Below, piece after piece: positions 22,159 through 31,870 of a stretch of DNA of 64,000 nucleotides (positions are counted from its first letter, which is position 1; each line of letters opens with the position of its first letter). The notes below the pieces were generated by a model. It saw only the letters and a list, made by a program, of their open reading frames with translations. It was not told the origin of the DNA and did not search any database. Position numbers and translations under genes: made by a program. This DNA comes from Hormiphora californensis (Eukaryota; Ctenophora; Tentaculata; Cydippida; Pleurobrachiidae), in the NCBI GenBank assembly GCA_020137815.1, contig CM035353.1, forward strand, positions 4,588,404-4,652,403, in the 5' to 3' direction.

Positions 22159-22232
<74 letters not shown>
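22040..22232 (+). repeat. (GA)n microsatellite
   Basis: About 190 bp of GA with GATA and GGA interruptions, forming the loop of the surrounding palindrome. Confidence 0.95.
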
Positions 22233-22235
<3 letters not shown>

Positions 22236-23080
22236 AAACCACCTTTTTTCGGGTTGTAGCAACAATATCCAATTTTTCTATCACTGCGTATTTACGGCAT
22301 TCTAGTTCTGGTAGGATATTACCAATGATTGCGTATTCGCTCTGCATTCGCTCTGCATTCGCTCTGCATTCGCTCTGCATTCACTCTGTATTCGCCCTGT
22401 ATTCACTGCGTAAACAGTTCTGGTAGGATATTACCAATGATTGCGTATTCGCTCTGCATTCGCTCTGCATTCGCTCTGCATTCACTCTGTATTCACTGCG
22501 TATTCACCCTGTATTCACTGCGTAAACAGTTCTGGTAGGATATCCCCAATGATTGCGTATTCACTCTGCATTCACTGCGTATTCACTCTGGAACCACTCT
22601 GCATTCACTCTGCATTCACTCTGCATTCGCTCTGCATTCACTCTGCATTCACTCTGCATTCGCTCTGCATTCACTCTGCATTCGCTCTGTATTCACTGCG
22701 TATTCACTCTGTATTCACTGCATAAACACTATCGATTTAAGGATATGGAGGATGCGGGTAGTACCGGACTGAAGTCGATATTATTATGATGCTATTATGA
22801 AAGTCCGGTTATTTAGTGTACTATACTCCTGAGGGGAGGATAATCCGGTAAATTAACATTACTATTTCAGAACAACGTGTACTTTCTAACTGGATATAAA
22901 CTTACGGTCCATTACCCTGTTATCACTGATTATGTAATCGGGGTCACAAAGCTTTATGAAACCCTCCTGTATGTATTTCTCCACGGTCCGGACCGAGGAG
23001 AAATACATAAGCATAAGGACCGGTCCTCCCTTAGTAAATTTTATAAACGATTGAATATTATCAATAATTTTCCTTACCTA

Positions 23081-23250
23081 AGCTTAGTTCAGCCAGAAAC
23101 GAGTGAACAAGGCTGTCAAATCTATGGTAGCTGCTCTCTTGTTGTCAATTATATGGCAATTATATGTGTATGTTCCAGGGGAGTTGGCTGATTCAGGGTT
23201 ATGCAGAATTTTCATTTGATTTGCATTGTGCTTTTCCTGTGGAAAGTCGA
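23081..23250 (-). pseudogene. possible exon following the DUF6589-like segment
   Basis: The minus strand reads TTTCCACAG|GAAAAGCAC, a good splice acceptor. It is followed by about 50 open codons (EKHNANQMKILHNPESANSP, then GTYTYNCHIIDNKRAATIDL, then TALFTRFW) and a stop. The splice donor-like AAG|GTAATG at the end of the preceding piece (about 23328) is in a sensible position, giving an 80-90 bp intron. Whether the gene is alive is doubtful because the preceding piece has in-frame stops. Confidence 0.4.
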
Positions 23251-23279
23251 AATTAAGTACAGGTCACTCCTATAGCTAA

Positions 23280-23720
23280 GGCCGTGTCAAGTTAATTGCT
23301 AAACTAATTTAATAACATCATCCATTACCTTAGCATGCCAATGCTCAAACACGTAATGTGGTTTGTGGCTGGCGTCGTCAGGCTCATTTACCTTTTAGAG
23401 ATATGCTTGCAGGTGTCTCTCATATGTGAACAAATCACCGCCACAAAGCACCTTCGTTTTGCCATTTGCGGGTATGTAAGGCTTGTAATCCTCCAAAATG
23501 TCGGAGGTCTCGCTTTTGTCGAGCAGTCTCAATGGCACGACCGCTTTCATATTTTTCATAACACCAGAGTAGAGATGTTGGATGTGCCTCGGGAAGTTTC
23601 CTTCATATTACTTTAACTCGGGAATATTATCCACGAGAACACGTTCACAAATGACAGCTACGGCTTCAAGAAGTTTCTCCAAGTCTTCAACACTTGAAAG
23701 AAGGTCTTTAGCTTTTAGCA
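23280..23720 (-). pseudogene. DUF6589-like protein fragment
   Basis: One minus-strand frame of roughly 140 codons is coherent except for two in-frame stops (near 23609 and 23396). It reads YSGVMKNMKAVVPLRLLDKS, then ILEDYKPYIPANGKTKVLCG, then GDLFTYERHLQAY, then HYVFEHWHAK. The pattern G-G-D-x-x-T-x-E-R followed by W-H resembles the conserved core of DUF6589 proteins (family GD-Q-L-T-x-E/A-R then HWHAK-like), a transposon-associated family as I remember it; I cannot run the comparison. A homologous segment lies at 28710-29042. Confidence 0.45.
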
Positions 23721-24037
23721 TTGAAATTGGGATCTCTGGTTCGTTATCACATCGTTCTCGAGGTAGTACATATAATCTCATCTATCTGTTAGAGAGAGTC
23801 CAATCATTAGTTACACAGTCTCTAGAGAATAGACTGATAATTTGAAGCCGAGTTTGGATCGGCCAGACTAGGCTCGTGTAGATGACGATTGATTCCCTTT
23901 GGCCTTTACCTACCTTACAGTATAAATGAAGTTCCTTATCCAGTGTCCCAGCATATATTCCTTTTATTACACGGTCAAGGTTGTCCCCAATAAGTTTGTA
24001 GGATCAGATATTCTTGTACTCAAGAAGGGTAGCTGTA

Positions 24038-24390
24038 CTAGATTGTGCAATGCACAGTCCACCGAGCCTGTTTATCGCCATCTTGGCGTCTTTGGCTTTC
24101 GTAAATTGGAAAAAAGGGCATTTTTCCAATACTCTCGAGTTGAACGTGTGTATTCTTATCAGAATTCCAGACTAACGTCTGCACCAACAAATCATTTGTC
24201 TCTGCACCAGCCGATTTGATGGCTGTTAGTGTCGTTTTCCAGACGACAGTCAGTCCAATTCTCCCCAACACAGTTATTCCGTTGTCCGACAACCCTTGAC
24301 TTTGGAGATAGGTGGACATCTGTCCTGCACGGACGAGTACTCGGCGTCTGCAGTTGACATTGCTCCGTCGAACACCAACTTTTCCCCGTT
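24038..24390 (-). pseudogene. fragment with YLQSQGLSDNG motif, copy 1
   Basis: The minus-strand frame reads MSTYLQSQGLSDNGITVLGR, then IGLTVVWKTTLTAIKSAG. Just upstream, in another frame, comes INGEKLVFDGAMSTADAEYS. The same pair in the same relative frames occurs at 28315-28630, so the frame break predates the duplication or marks an intron I cannot place. The SQGLSDNG-x-x-x-L-x-R-x-GL pattern resembles the N-terminal half of animal DUF6589-type proteins. Confidence 0.45.
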
Positions 24391-24779
24391 TATACCTATA
24401 TGCTGTCGCGTTTTTTATTAACTAAATTGAAATATATTATTCAGTCCATCACGAGTTTACCGGAAGTTTAATTGTGGTGGAGGTTGCTTAAGCGAAAAGT
24501 AATCTTGAAGTCTCTAGTCGTCTTACCTTTAGGTACCAGCTTCACTTTTCAGGTGGAAGATCTTTCACTTTTCAGCATTTATAGTACTATTATCAGCTTG
24601 AACTTTCGTATTATCTTGTTTTTCCTGGTGGACATTAATGCCCGCAAGGATCAATTGATTAGACCAAAGTACTTTATGTAGTCCTGTAATTCCTCGAAAT
24701 CATTACTCACGATTGACCATAGATCGAGTTTCATTAAGCAGCTTGATACGTCCCTTTGTGACGTAGCACTAAATCCATT

Positions 24780-24985
24780 TTTCAGGATACTTGCCAGTGC
24801 CCTTATGGCGTCAGGAACATGAACATGAACAGGTGCTGGGGAGCGACAGGAATCCGCCCAGTGTTAGCAACAGGAGTCTGACCATTCTCATTATTATCAG
24901 TATCAGGAATAATCACGGTGACAGGAACCTCTGGTAGAGTTCCAGCTGCATTATCAGACACCTCAGTTTCTTTAACAGTATTCTA
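24780..24985 (-). pseudogene. low-complexity Pro/Val/Asn coding remnant
   Basis: The minus strand is open across VKETEVSDNAAGTLPEVPVT, then VIIPDTDNNENGQTPVANTG. The composition resembles the Ser/Thr-rich linker at 29094-29378, and it is probably the linker of the same gene family. Upstream, around 24690-24790, a short stretch with KLDLWSIVSNDFEE matches 28060-28102. Confidence 0.3.
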
Positions 24986-25142
24986 TATTCTATATCTAAC
25001 ATATACTATTAAACATGACACCTATCCTAACTTTATAATCTATTTCCCGTTATTTCTAATATTGAAAATACATAAAGAATCTGATAAAACTTTATTAAAT
25101 TGCGCTGAAATCTCTGTCTAGGTGGTACCCTATTAGTACTAG

Positions 25143-25537
25143 TTAAGTTACTATTTTGATAATTATAAAGAACTCGAAACGCCTGAAAGTATACAACTTT
25201 AATTCCTCCTTTAAAACCTCCACATTGGTGGTTGTGTGGCCTGGATGGCGCTTTATTATGGACACTGGAATAAACAATTTAGAACCACGACCGTATGACC
25301 TTCTCGTTTTATTTACTAGAATCTGTACCCTGTCCAATTGCAATACTACTAATAAATCTGAAAAACACTTCTGGGGGGGGGGCGATAGCTCAGCTGGAAG
25401 GTGTCCCGCCAGTTCTCAGTAATGTTATCTAGACATTCGATCCTGGCTGTATCCAATTCCAGGTTCGCACTGTAATTGGATCCCCAATCTTTAGGCCTCA
25501 GAGAGCTAATCTCTAGGTCAATCTTTACGTCGCTCAT
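25143..25537 (-). pseudogene. two adjacent minus-strand coding fragments
   Basis: A frame starting at ATG 25537 (MSDVKIDLEISSLRPKDWGS, about 60 codons) runs into a G-tract near 25374-25382. A second frame (VQILVNKTRRSYGRGSKLFI, then KRHPGHTTTNVEVLKEELKL) follows. Both are protein-like but unrecognised. They sit between the two copies of the DUF6589-like pieces and may be exons of the same locus. A tRNA-like word (GCGATAGCTCAGCTGG) at 25382-25397 overlaps the first frame and does not fold as a tRNA. Confidence 0.35.
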
Positions 25538-25741
25538 AACCTCTAAGATAGAAGCGTGAGTGGCTCTCCTCTTATCCCCTGTATATGCCCGGTGAAGCTA
25601 AAGACATAAACTAAAGTGAGAAACTATAAGAGGCTGCCAAAGGAGGTCAATAGACAATCACGAGACACGGATGGCCCACAGCCAGGAAATACGTCAATAG
25701 GCAATTAATAATCATGAGATCAGCCTTTCCCGGAGCAGTAT

Positions 25742-25750
25742 AAAAGGAGG
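25742..25750 (+). promoter_or_regulatory. TATA-box-like site, possibly in a solo LTR
   Basis: AGTATAAAAGGAGG followed by CGATTCAGACCAAG about 30 bp downstream looks like a core promoter with an initiator. A CCCAATAAACC polyadenylation-like word lies at 26212-26222. Together they could mark a solo LTR around 25.6-26.25 kb, but I cannot define TG/CA ends or a target duplication. Confidence 0.25.
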
Positions 25751-26262
25751 ACAATCGACTCGATTCAGACCAAGTGTTGGGGGTATCAGACCCTCAAGAG
25801 TAGAGAGAGATGGCCAGCCAAAAGGTCCGCCGAGAAAGAGAGGCTAGTGATCCAAACCGAGTAGAGAGGTCTGGACACTAACCTGTTAGGGTCCAGTGCC
25901 GTTGTGTAATATATTATATGTGTGTGTGCATTATGATTGTTTAGTTTATACGCTTATTGTTGACACCAACCATAGTTGAGTCTTTTACTTTGATTACACG
26001 GCCTGTTATGATATAGGCCTTGCTCATGCACGAAACTGGAAACACCGCTATTGTCTTCGTGACTTTAGTGAGGCAATGCTAACCGTTTCCCCTCTCCAAC
26101 TCCAGTGCCCTCTCTGCTGCCGAAACCCTTTCCCTCAACTTATCCTCCCTCTCTTCCGCCCTTCTCGCCGCCTATATTCCGTCAAATATTGTAACGGTCG
26201 CACGACCTCTCCCAATAAACCTGGAGATTCGTGGCGCCGTTACCTAATAATAAAATACTTTA

Positions 26263-26714
26263 AAGGTTGACAAGATACCTAAAACTTTTCGTATATCGTC
26301 TTATTTTGATTTATCATTAATTTTCAGCATTTTTTCAGAATTTTTTGTCGGCTAGAAATATGTGCAAAATAGGGGGTCTACTGACAAATGAGTGTGCCTT
26401 TTTTAAAATTGATATCGTAATATCTCCGGTTCCTGATGAGATACAGAAACCGTTTTGGTAGCGTTGGAAAGGTCTTATTGAGACCAATCCAACGCAACCA
26501 AGATCAAGTCTTTATCTTTTGAGGAACCGGAAACGTGAATTTCAATTTGCGAGACGCAGTGAGTGTGCCCAGTAAAACCAGTGCTGACAATATCGGTAGA
26601 CCCCCTATTTCGAATTTTTTTCTAGCCGACAAAAAATTCTGAAAAAATGCTGAAAATTAATGATAAATCAAAATAAGACGATATACGAAAAGTTTTAGGT
26701 ATCTTGTCAACCTT
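26263..26714. mobile_element. 452-bp mariner-like MITE, ~118-bp TIRs
   Basis: AAGGTTGACAAGATACCTAA at 26263 is mirrored to 26714 with almost perfect identity for about 118 bp, up to AGGGGGTCTAC. TA lies on both sides (26261-26262 and 26715-26716), the Tc1/mariner signature. The roughly 210-bp loop has no frame. Confidence 0.85.
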
Positions 26715-27192
26715 TAATATAACTAGTGCCGAATAACCAACACCCCTTTTCACCCCAAAAGATAGTTGAAAGGTTCATGTAGATTCTCAACTCTACATAT
26801 GCCCGGTAATTCTAGAGCACTCCCGCTTCAGCGAGTATTTTTTCTTTGTCCTTGTTGGACCCTGTACGGGCTGGGCTGCTTTTCTGAACGTAGACAGGCC
26901 CTCATATGATCACATGTACGGCCTTCCCATGTCCATCGGTACCCCTCCTTCGTCTTCACACTTTCACAGAGGTCCCGTAACGTGTTACTTGTCCCTTGTA
27001 ATCTTATACTCGGTGGGGGTTGGTCTTATTCTTCAATCATAATCTTTAAATTATAAGTTATCTATTTTCATCTCCGCTTATTGCTTAGTTACCTAGTACC
27101 AGTCATCCAAAATTTGGTTTCTTTAATTTGGACTGCCTGTTGCACTTCGTTATAGTAGCAGTGAGCCAGATTCAAACTGTGAAACCCGTATT

Positions 27193-27396
27193 TTAACAGC
27201 ACGAATCAGAATCTTGATTCGTTACCCAATAGAGATTGTCAATTTGTCTCTGTATCAGTCTTGATAGGTCTTCTAGTGCATCCTTAGATCCCTTGTGGTG
27301 ATCATCTGCACTATTCCGCTGTCGAATGAGGTCTGCTTGATGTAATCTTGGAGGACGTTCTTTCTCTCCAGATCTGGCATTCTGGAAAATCGCCAA
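27193..27396 (-). pseudogene. short coding remnant (LEDLSRLIQRQIDNLYWV)
   Basis: A minus-strand frame of 67 codons with a helical stretch DALEDLSRLIQRQIDNLYWV. A 40-bp piece of it (around GTCGAATGAGGTCTGCT) is repeated at 27545-27565, indicating local rearrangement. Unrecognised. Confidence 0.25.
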
Positions 27397-27658
27397 TCAA
27401 AGTGCCTCTAAAGATTGTCATCTGTTACTCTGTATACACCATGGTTCTGACAGCCGACTCGATGCTGACTGCTACAAGTATCCCTTATGATGTATCCCTT
27501 ATGGTGATCATCTGCACTATTCCTGGAATACATATAGTATTCCGCTGTCGAATGAGGTCTGCTAGGTTGCGTGCTGGTATTACCCCTCTTTACTTTATGA
27601 AATATTGCAGGCGATTTATAAGCTTTTCTTTTGCAGTTTTTTTCGGTGAACTCCTGAA

Positions 27659-27708
27659 AAAGTACTATAGAGTTTCTATTCAGCTGAATAGAAACTCTAT
27701 AGTACTTT
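27659..27708. repeat. perfect 50-bp palindrome
   Basis: AAAGTACT..AGTACTTT-type palindrome centred on CAGCTG at 27681-27686, with 25-base arms and no loop or mismatch. Confidence 0.97.
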
Positions 27709-27883
27709 AGAAAATATCAATTACTTTCGGTCGTCAGGGTCAGGCGATTTTTGTGCGATAGTAAAAGGGTGACTTTGTCAGGAAGGCTCTAAATTTCCAT
27801 ATCTTGAAAAGGACCTAAGTTACCTGTGCCAGTCGTGATTAGGAAGGGGATCATACTTTGGGAGGGGGGGGGGGTACCATTAG

Positions 27884-28102
27884 TCAAGAATTCATTAATA
27901 ACATCAGTATACTGGGAGGGGACATATAATCACTTACCTTTGCATTAACTCCTAACTTTACCTTTAGCATCTCCATGATGGCTGAGGCCCTGGCTGCCCA
28001 GTGTGCCACCTTCCATGTTATGCATGGCTTAGAATCCTGCCTAATAATGGTCTTACAAACCTCGAAATCATTATTGACGATTGACCATAGATCGAGTTTC
28101 AT
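27884..28102 (-). pseudogene. fragment with KVKLGVNAKVSDY motif
   Basis: The minus-strand frame reads MKLDLWSIVNNDFEVCKTII, then KVAHWAARASAIMEMLKVKL, then GVNAKVSDY. The last part matches 18906-19130, where the frame continues further. The first part matches 24690-24780. A single base lost near 27925 throws the end out of frame relative to the other copy. Confidence 0.4.
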
Positions 28103-28314
28103 TAGCAGCTTGATACGTCCCTTTGTGACGTAGCACTAAATCCATTTTTCAGGATTCTTGCGTTAACCACAGCTGTAACTAACCTTGCAGTCTCCTATAG
28201 ACCCAAATGGCTGGTGGTCAACTATGATCCTCTGGATCATCCTTACCTGTAATAGTGGCTTGAGCCACTGATACGTCACCTGTATTGGCCAGTTTAGCCA
28301 GCTCTTCATCGCCA

Positions 28315-28630
28315 TTACCATTCCACGTCCACGTCTTTGGCTTTCTTAAATTGGAAAAAGGGCATTTTTCCAATACCCTCGAGTTGAACGTGTGTTACCT
28401 TATCAGAGTTCCAGACTAACGTCTTCACCAACAAATCATTTGTCTCACCAGCCGATTTTATGGCTGTTAGTGTGGTTTTGGAGACGACAGTCAGTCCAAT
28501 TCTCCCCAACACATTTATTCCGTTATCTGACAACCCTTGACTTTGGAGATAAATGGACATCTGTCCAGCACGGACGAGTACTCGGCGTCTACAGTTAACA
28601 TTGCTCCGTCGAACACCAACTTTTCCCCGT
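28315..28630 (-). pseudogene. fragment with YLQSQGLSDNG motif, copy 2
   Basis: Very similar to 24038-24390: SIYLQSQGLSDNGINVLGR, then IGLTVVSKTTLTAIKSAG, then LVWNSDKVTHVQLEGIGKMP, with the upstream out-of-frame segment INGEKLVFDGAMLTVDAEYS. Downstream on the minus strand (28200-28330) is a short acidic segment NGDEELAKLANTGDVSVA that resembles the WNVDEE motif of the next two features. Confidence 0.45.
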
Positions 28631-28709
28631 TTATACCTATATGCTGTCGCGTTTTTTATTAACTAAATTGATTATATATTATTCAGTCCATCACGAGTTA
28701 ACAGGAAGT

Positions 28710-29042
28710 TTAGTCGTGGTGGAGGTTGCATTTGTCGTCGTTGCTTGGTAGATACTTTTCATACTCTTCTAGAACCTCTAGCATACCCGGGATCGTTTGC
28801 TCACATTTGTCATGCAAGCCCAGCGGAATGACAACTGACATGTTTTCCATGACATCCGAAAATTCGTGCGGAACATGCCATAGCACATCCTTCTCAAACC
28901 GATGGTATTTCTTCAACCTTTTCACAAGAAAAGCCACAGATACTTCACCTGCATCGGCCAGTTGGGCCATCTCCTCATCAACGTTCCATTCCACTAATTC
29001 TGGATTTGGATAATTTCTTCCCATGTACTTGAAGTCTGCCAA
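28710..29042 (-). CDS. hypothetical protein / exon, DUF6589-like segment, 110 aa
   Basis: An intact minus-strand frame from ATG 29042: MADFKYMGRNYPNPELVEWN, then VDEEMAQLADAGEVSVAFLV, then DVMENMSVVIPLGLHDKCEQ, ending KYLPSNDDKCNLHHD. The DVMENMSVVIPL stretch aligns with GVMKNMKAVVPL in the fragment at 23280-23720, so the two are paralogous. There is no signal peptide or membrane segment. It could be one exon of the DUF6589-like gene or a relic that happens to stay open. It is followed by the YLQSQGLSDNG fragment in the same orientation. Confidence 0.4.
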   Translation of the reverse strand: MADFKYMGRNYPNPELVEWNVDEEMAQLADAGEVSVAFLVKRLKKYHRFEKDVLWHVPHEFSDVMENMSVVIPLGLHDKCEQTIPGMLEVLEEYEKYLPSNDDKCNLHHD

Positions 29043-29093
29043 TGTCTTCTAAAAAAGTCTACAATTAGGGAAGTTGGAGCGTCAATTTATTTA

Positions 29094-29378
29094 TCAATCA
29101 TGTTTACTATATTCCGGACACCTAGCCACTGAGGCTAGTTTTGATGGAACTTTAAAATCGTCACCTGTATCTGATACAGAGGCAGTACTACCGCCTGCTA
29201 CTACTCCTGTACCGGCCGAAGCCCAACTATCTTTATCTGTATCGTCCTTTAAGGACTCCTTACCTGTAGTGGTGGCTCCTGCCACTGATACTTCACCTGT
29301 AGTAACCAATCTGGCTATTTCCTCATCCACGTTCCAGTCTAATTCTGGATCTGGATCTGGTGGCTGGATGCTCCCCAT
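29094..29378 (-). CDS. hypothetical protein / exon with WNVDEE motif, 94 aa
   Basis: The minus-strand frame starts MGSIQPPDPDPELDWNVDEE, continues IARLVTTGEVSVAGATTTGK, then becomes Ser/Thr/Gly-rich. The motif E-L-x-W-N-V-D-E-E-x-A-x-L-x-x-x-GEVSVA is shared with 28710-29042 and, weakly, with 28200-28330. These are three tandem versions of one N-terminal module, arguing for exon or gene duplication. Function unknown. Confidence 0.35.
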   Translation of the reverse strand: MGSIQPPDPDPELDWNVDEEIARLVTTGEVSVAGATTTGKESLKDDTDKDSWASAGTGVVAGGSTASVSDTGDDFKVPSKLASVARCPEYSKHD

Positions 29379-29639
29379 CAGCCGTTGTATTCTAAAATAG
29401 TCTACAAGGGAAGTTGGAGCGACAATTTATTTAGTCCAAGTTACGAAATCTGAATCTGTATCTGTTCCTTTATCTATAAAACTATCTTATAATCGACTAT
29501 ATGTATTGCTATAATCTATATATCTAATAAATATTATGACTCTGTAATGCCACCGATGTAAAGCAGTTTAATTAGCCATATGGCCATATTAAAACCTATA
29601 TTTAAATGCTCTTTATTTTTATCTTCTATTCCGCCAAAA

Positions 29640-30020
29640 CGGCTTTTATCTCTCGACGGGCCTCCTCGCCCACCCACTCCGGGAGCGTTCCGGCCAAATG
29701 AAGAAATTTATTATTACCTGCAATGACCAGAGAAACTCGGTGAGGTCATAGGATCTCGGAACGTTGATGATAAAGTTCCGGTAAGTGCCAGCCTGGGCCG
29801 GGCGATAATGTACGCCATATCCGCTTGTTTACAGACATCATGATTTGCAGGCACTGGGGGAGAACAAACGAGAGGTGCTTGGCCAGGAAGGTCTTTCCAG
29901 ATCCTCCTAGTTTATCAGTGACCCAGGTCTCAGATGATCCCTCGGTAGGAGTACTCCGGGTACTGGAGAAGGTGTTTCTGCGGAAAGGAATTTCTTCTTG
30001 GCAGATTTCTCAGCCTCCAG
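29640..30020 (-). pseudogene. degenerate CRESS-type Rep / SF3 helicase remnant
   Basis: On the minus strand a Walker A motif GGSGKT is encoded at 29890-29907, preceded by W-V-T-D and followed by FLAKHL. About 130 bp downstream, in a different frame, a segment with a VPRSYDLTEF-like motif is encoded around 29734-29762. The order and spacing are those of the superfamily 3 helicase domain of replication proteins of circular single-stranded DNA viruses and related plasmids. At least one frame change separates the two motifs, and the endonuclease domain is not recognisable upstream, so this is a broken endogenous copy. A short C-terminal frame (near 29640-29705) may be its tail. Confidence 0.45.
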
Positions 30021-30640
30021 CTGCAGAAGGATATATGTTTAATTTATTTACTATTTTTAAAAACCTATCCCTAACCCTAAGTCACAGGGTCGCAGGACAG
30101 GTAACTGGTTGCTTATCACCAAAGATTTTGAAGAAGTATGTATACAGATTTTCCACTCTTCGGGATCTCTGTACTTCAAGGTTTCGTACTTACAGGTCCT
30201 CATCTTGAGTTGTTGGTCGGTGATCTTGACCGACGCAACTGTTCACTGATTCCACTCTAGTGGATAGTGCATTGCCTACTTCCTGGAAATGACCATATAT
30301 GTTAATGTTAGTCTTTTTTAGTTTAGTCCTAAATATTTTTCAAATTTTTTTAGTGTGATCATTAGCCCGTGCTATTGATATTTTTTCTCGGCCCCTGCTT
30401 AGCCACACTAATGGGCTGGAAGATCTGACGATTCTGCGTAGAATGCAAAAAAACGAAATTGAAAATATTAAAGGGGCCACTGTTTCTTCTCAGTTAAAGT
30501 TAGGTAGTTTCGTTGAAAACTTTCAATTTTGTCACAATGGACTCCCCCAGCCATTTCTGCCACTATATTGTGAGATAAATATGACACTGATCATTCCTTG
30601 GTAACCTTTTCCATAATTTTTATCGAAAATTTATTTTTCA
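30021..30640. other. no gene recognised
   Basis: AT-rich DNA. The minus strand around 30130-30190 has short protein-like bits (YRDPEEWKI) that might be an upstream part of the Rep-like remnant, but I cannot place them. Confidence 0.3.
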
Positions 30641-30948
30641 CTAGCGCACCCATTGGGTGCGCCTCAAGTAAGGGTTTTTTGATAACCCACCCGGCTTCGC
30701 CGGGTGGTTCTTTTCGCCCTTTCAACGTCAATAACACGGTTGCCATGGCAACTGAATTGGTAACTATGGGGACTGGCCTGTTAAAAGTCATTTGAAATAT
30801 TAAGAAATTTCCACTGGAACTTCAGAAAGTGTGAATAACAGCTTTACAGCTTTCGTCATATGAAGTGTTTTATGAAGGAGCAGCCTGTCGCTTAGATACC
30901 GCTGAACGAACGACCATCACGACGTTCATCTCCAAATTATAATATAGA
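30641..30948 (-). mobile_element. non-autonomous Helitron, 308 bp
   Basis: Read on the minus strand it begins TCTATATTATAATTTGGA (30948 downwards), matching the Helitron 5' terminus pattern. It ends with the hairpin GGCGCACCCAATGGGTGCGC followed by CTAG at 30641-30644. The element lies between A and T (minus strand A before TC, T after CTAG), the Helitron insertion signature. A second internal hairpin (CACCCGGCTTCGCCGGGTG) is at 30688-30707. No Rep/helicase coding. Confidence 0.75.
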
Positions 30949-31255
30949 TTCCTTCATTCATTTCTCGTTCATTTATGATATGAGCATCCTAATTTTCCAT
31001 CCTTATCCTATTTTTCTTTGGGTTGAATTTATCTTTCCAATGAGCACCATAAAAATTAAAAACGAAATTTAAGCACCAGGTCACATGGCAGTTGAGAAAA
31101 TACACATGCATGATTTTTGCTCTTCCTGCAACTTTCAATCAGCTGTATCACGGCTATATCTTTTTAAAATTTTGGTTGAACATTGGATAAACAAAGATCT
31201 TTGCTGACAAGAAAAATCAAGGTCAAAACTCAAAGTTCATTTTTCATTGTTGGCA
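30949..31255. other. no feature recognised
   Basis: AT-rich DNA with no frame or repeat that I can support. Confidence 0.4.
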
Positions 31256-31396
31256 CAGTCGGACCCCGATTTACCGGGATCCTCGGGGGAAAGGGTTTTG
31301 CCCGGCAAATCGGGGTGCTCGGTATATCGGGGTAAAATAACGTCAATTTCCTATATCAGGGGAAGTTTATCATCCCGGTAAATCGGGGTCCGACTG
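31256..31396. mobile_element. 141-bp pogo/Tigger-like MITE
   Basis: The ends CAGTCGGACCCCGATTTACC and its complement are of the pogo/Tigger type (TIRs starting CAGTCGG-A-CCCCG). The right flank is TA; the left flank is mutated to CA. The interior consists of repeated CCGGTAAATCGGGG/CCCCGATTTACCGG words. Confidence 0.75.
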
Positions 31397-31534
31397 TACT
31401 CCAATCCAAAGCAAAGTTGCTATTTTTGGTCAAGGCTGAAAATACAGGTAAAAGGGCGTTGGAGTGGAAAATTTTTTTGGTGTTTTTGGCACCCCAACGT
31501 GAACCCCGGTCGGATTTCATGAACACGTATATAC

Positions 31535-31600
31535 GATACATATATCGTCTTAAAGTCAAAAATACATATGTATTTTTGACTTTAAGACGATATATGTATC
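31535..31600. repeat. perfect 66-bp palindrome
   Basis: 33-base arms starting GATACATATATCGTC and centred on ACATATGT, with no loop and no mismatch. Confidence 0.97.
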
Positions 31601-31870
31601 TGACGATTGGTAAGACTTGGAGCGTCAATCTTGTAACCAAGATGTTCGCCTGACAATTCTCTAGAACAAGCTGGTTTTTGTTAGAACCATTTTGACCTAA
31701 TTTTTTTTGATGAGATTTGATTAATTTATTGGAGCCCAGTCATGGCCCAAAATCGCAGGTCACGCAAAGACAGTGGGACACCGTACCCTGTACAATGCAA
31801 GTTGAAAACCTTTGTTATGTCTCAGTTTCCTAAAAAATGACTGGCCTAATAAGACTTGTAACCGGTAATA

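Larger units (their letters stand above)
21309..22765. mobile_element. 1.46-kb palindrome with 8-bp target duplication
   Basis: The arms start GGTACTACCCGCATCCTCCA at 21309 and end as the complement at 22765. Both flanks are GGACTGAA (21301-21308 and 22766-22773), an 8-bp direct repeat suggesting a hAT-type insertion. Each arm of roughly 550 bp is filled with tandem GAATGCAGAGT/GAATACGCAGT words and contains copies of CAATCATTGGGGATATCCTA. The loop (about 21880-22270) has a GA microsatellite. No transposase is visible. Confidence 0.75.
17845..22840 (+). other. segmental duplication, copy B
   Basis: Direct second copy of the 9.5-17.5 kb locus. It lacks the 5.4-kb hAT-like insertion, which gives a natural empty site near 18568-18575. 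It has gained two elements of its own at 20554-21088 and 21309-22765. Divergence between copies is visible as scattered substitutions and short indels. Confidence 0.85.

Noticed and set aside
21246-22789. Leu/Ser/His/Ile-rich frames on both strands
   Set aside because: Translation of the GAATGCAGAGT array in a palindrome; no coding sign.
25381-25445. tRNA-like A box and B box (GCGATAGCTCAGCTGG, then ATTCGATCC)
   Set aside because: The spacing fits a tRNA but the acceptor and T stems do not pair, and the segment overlaps a protein-like frame on the other strand; at best a tRNA-derived SINE relic.
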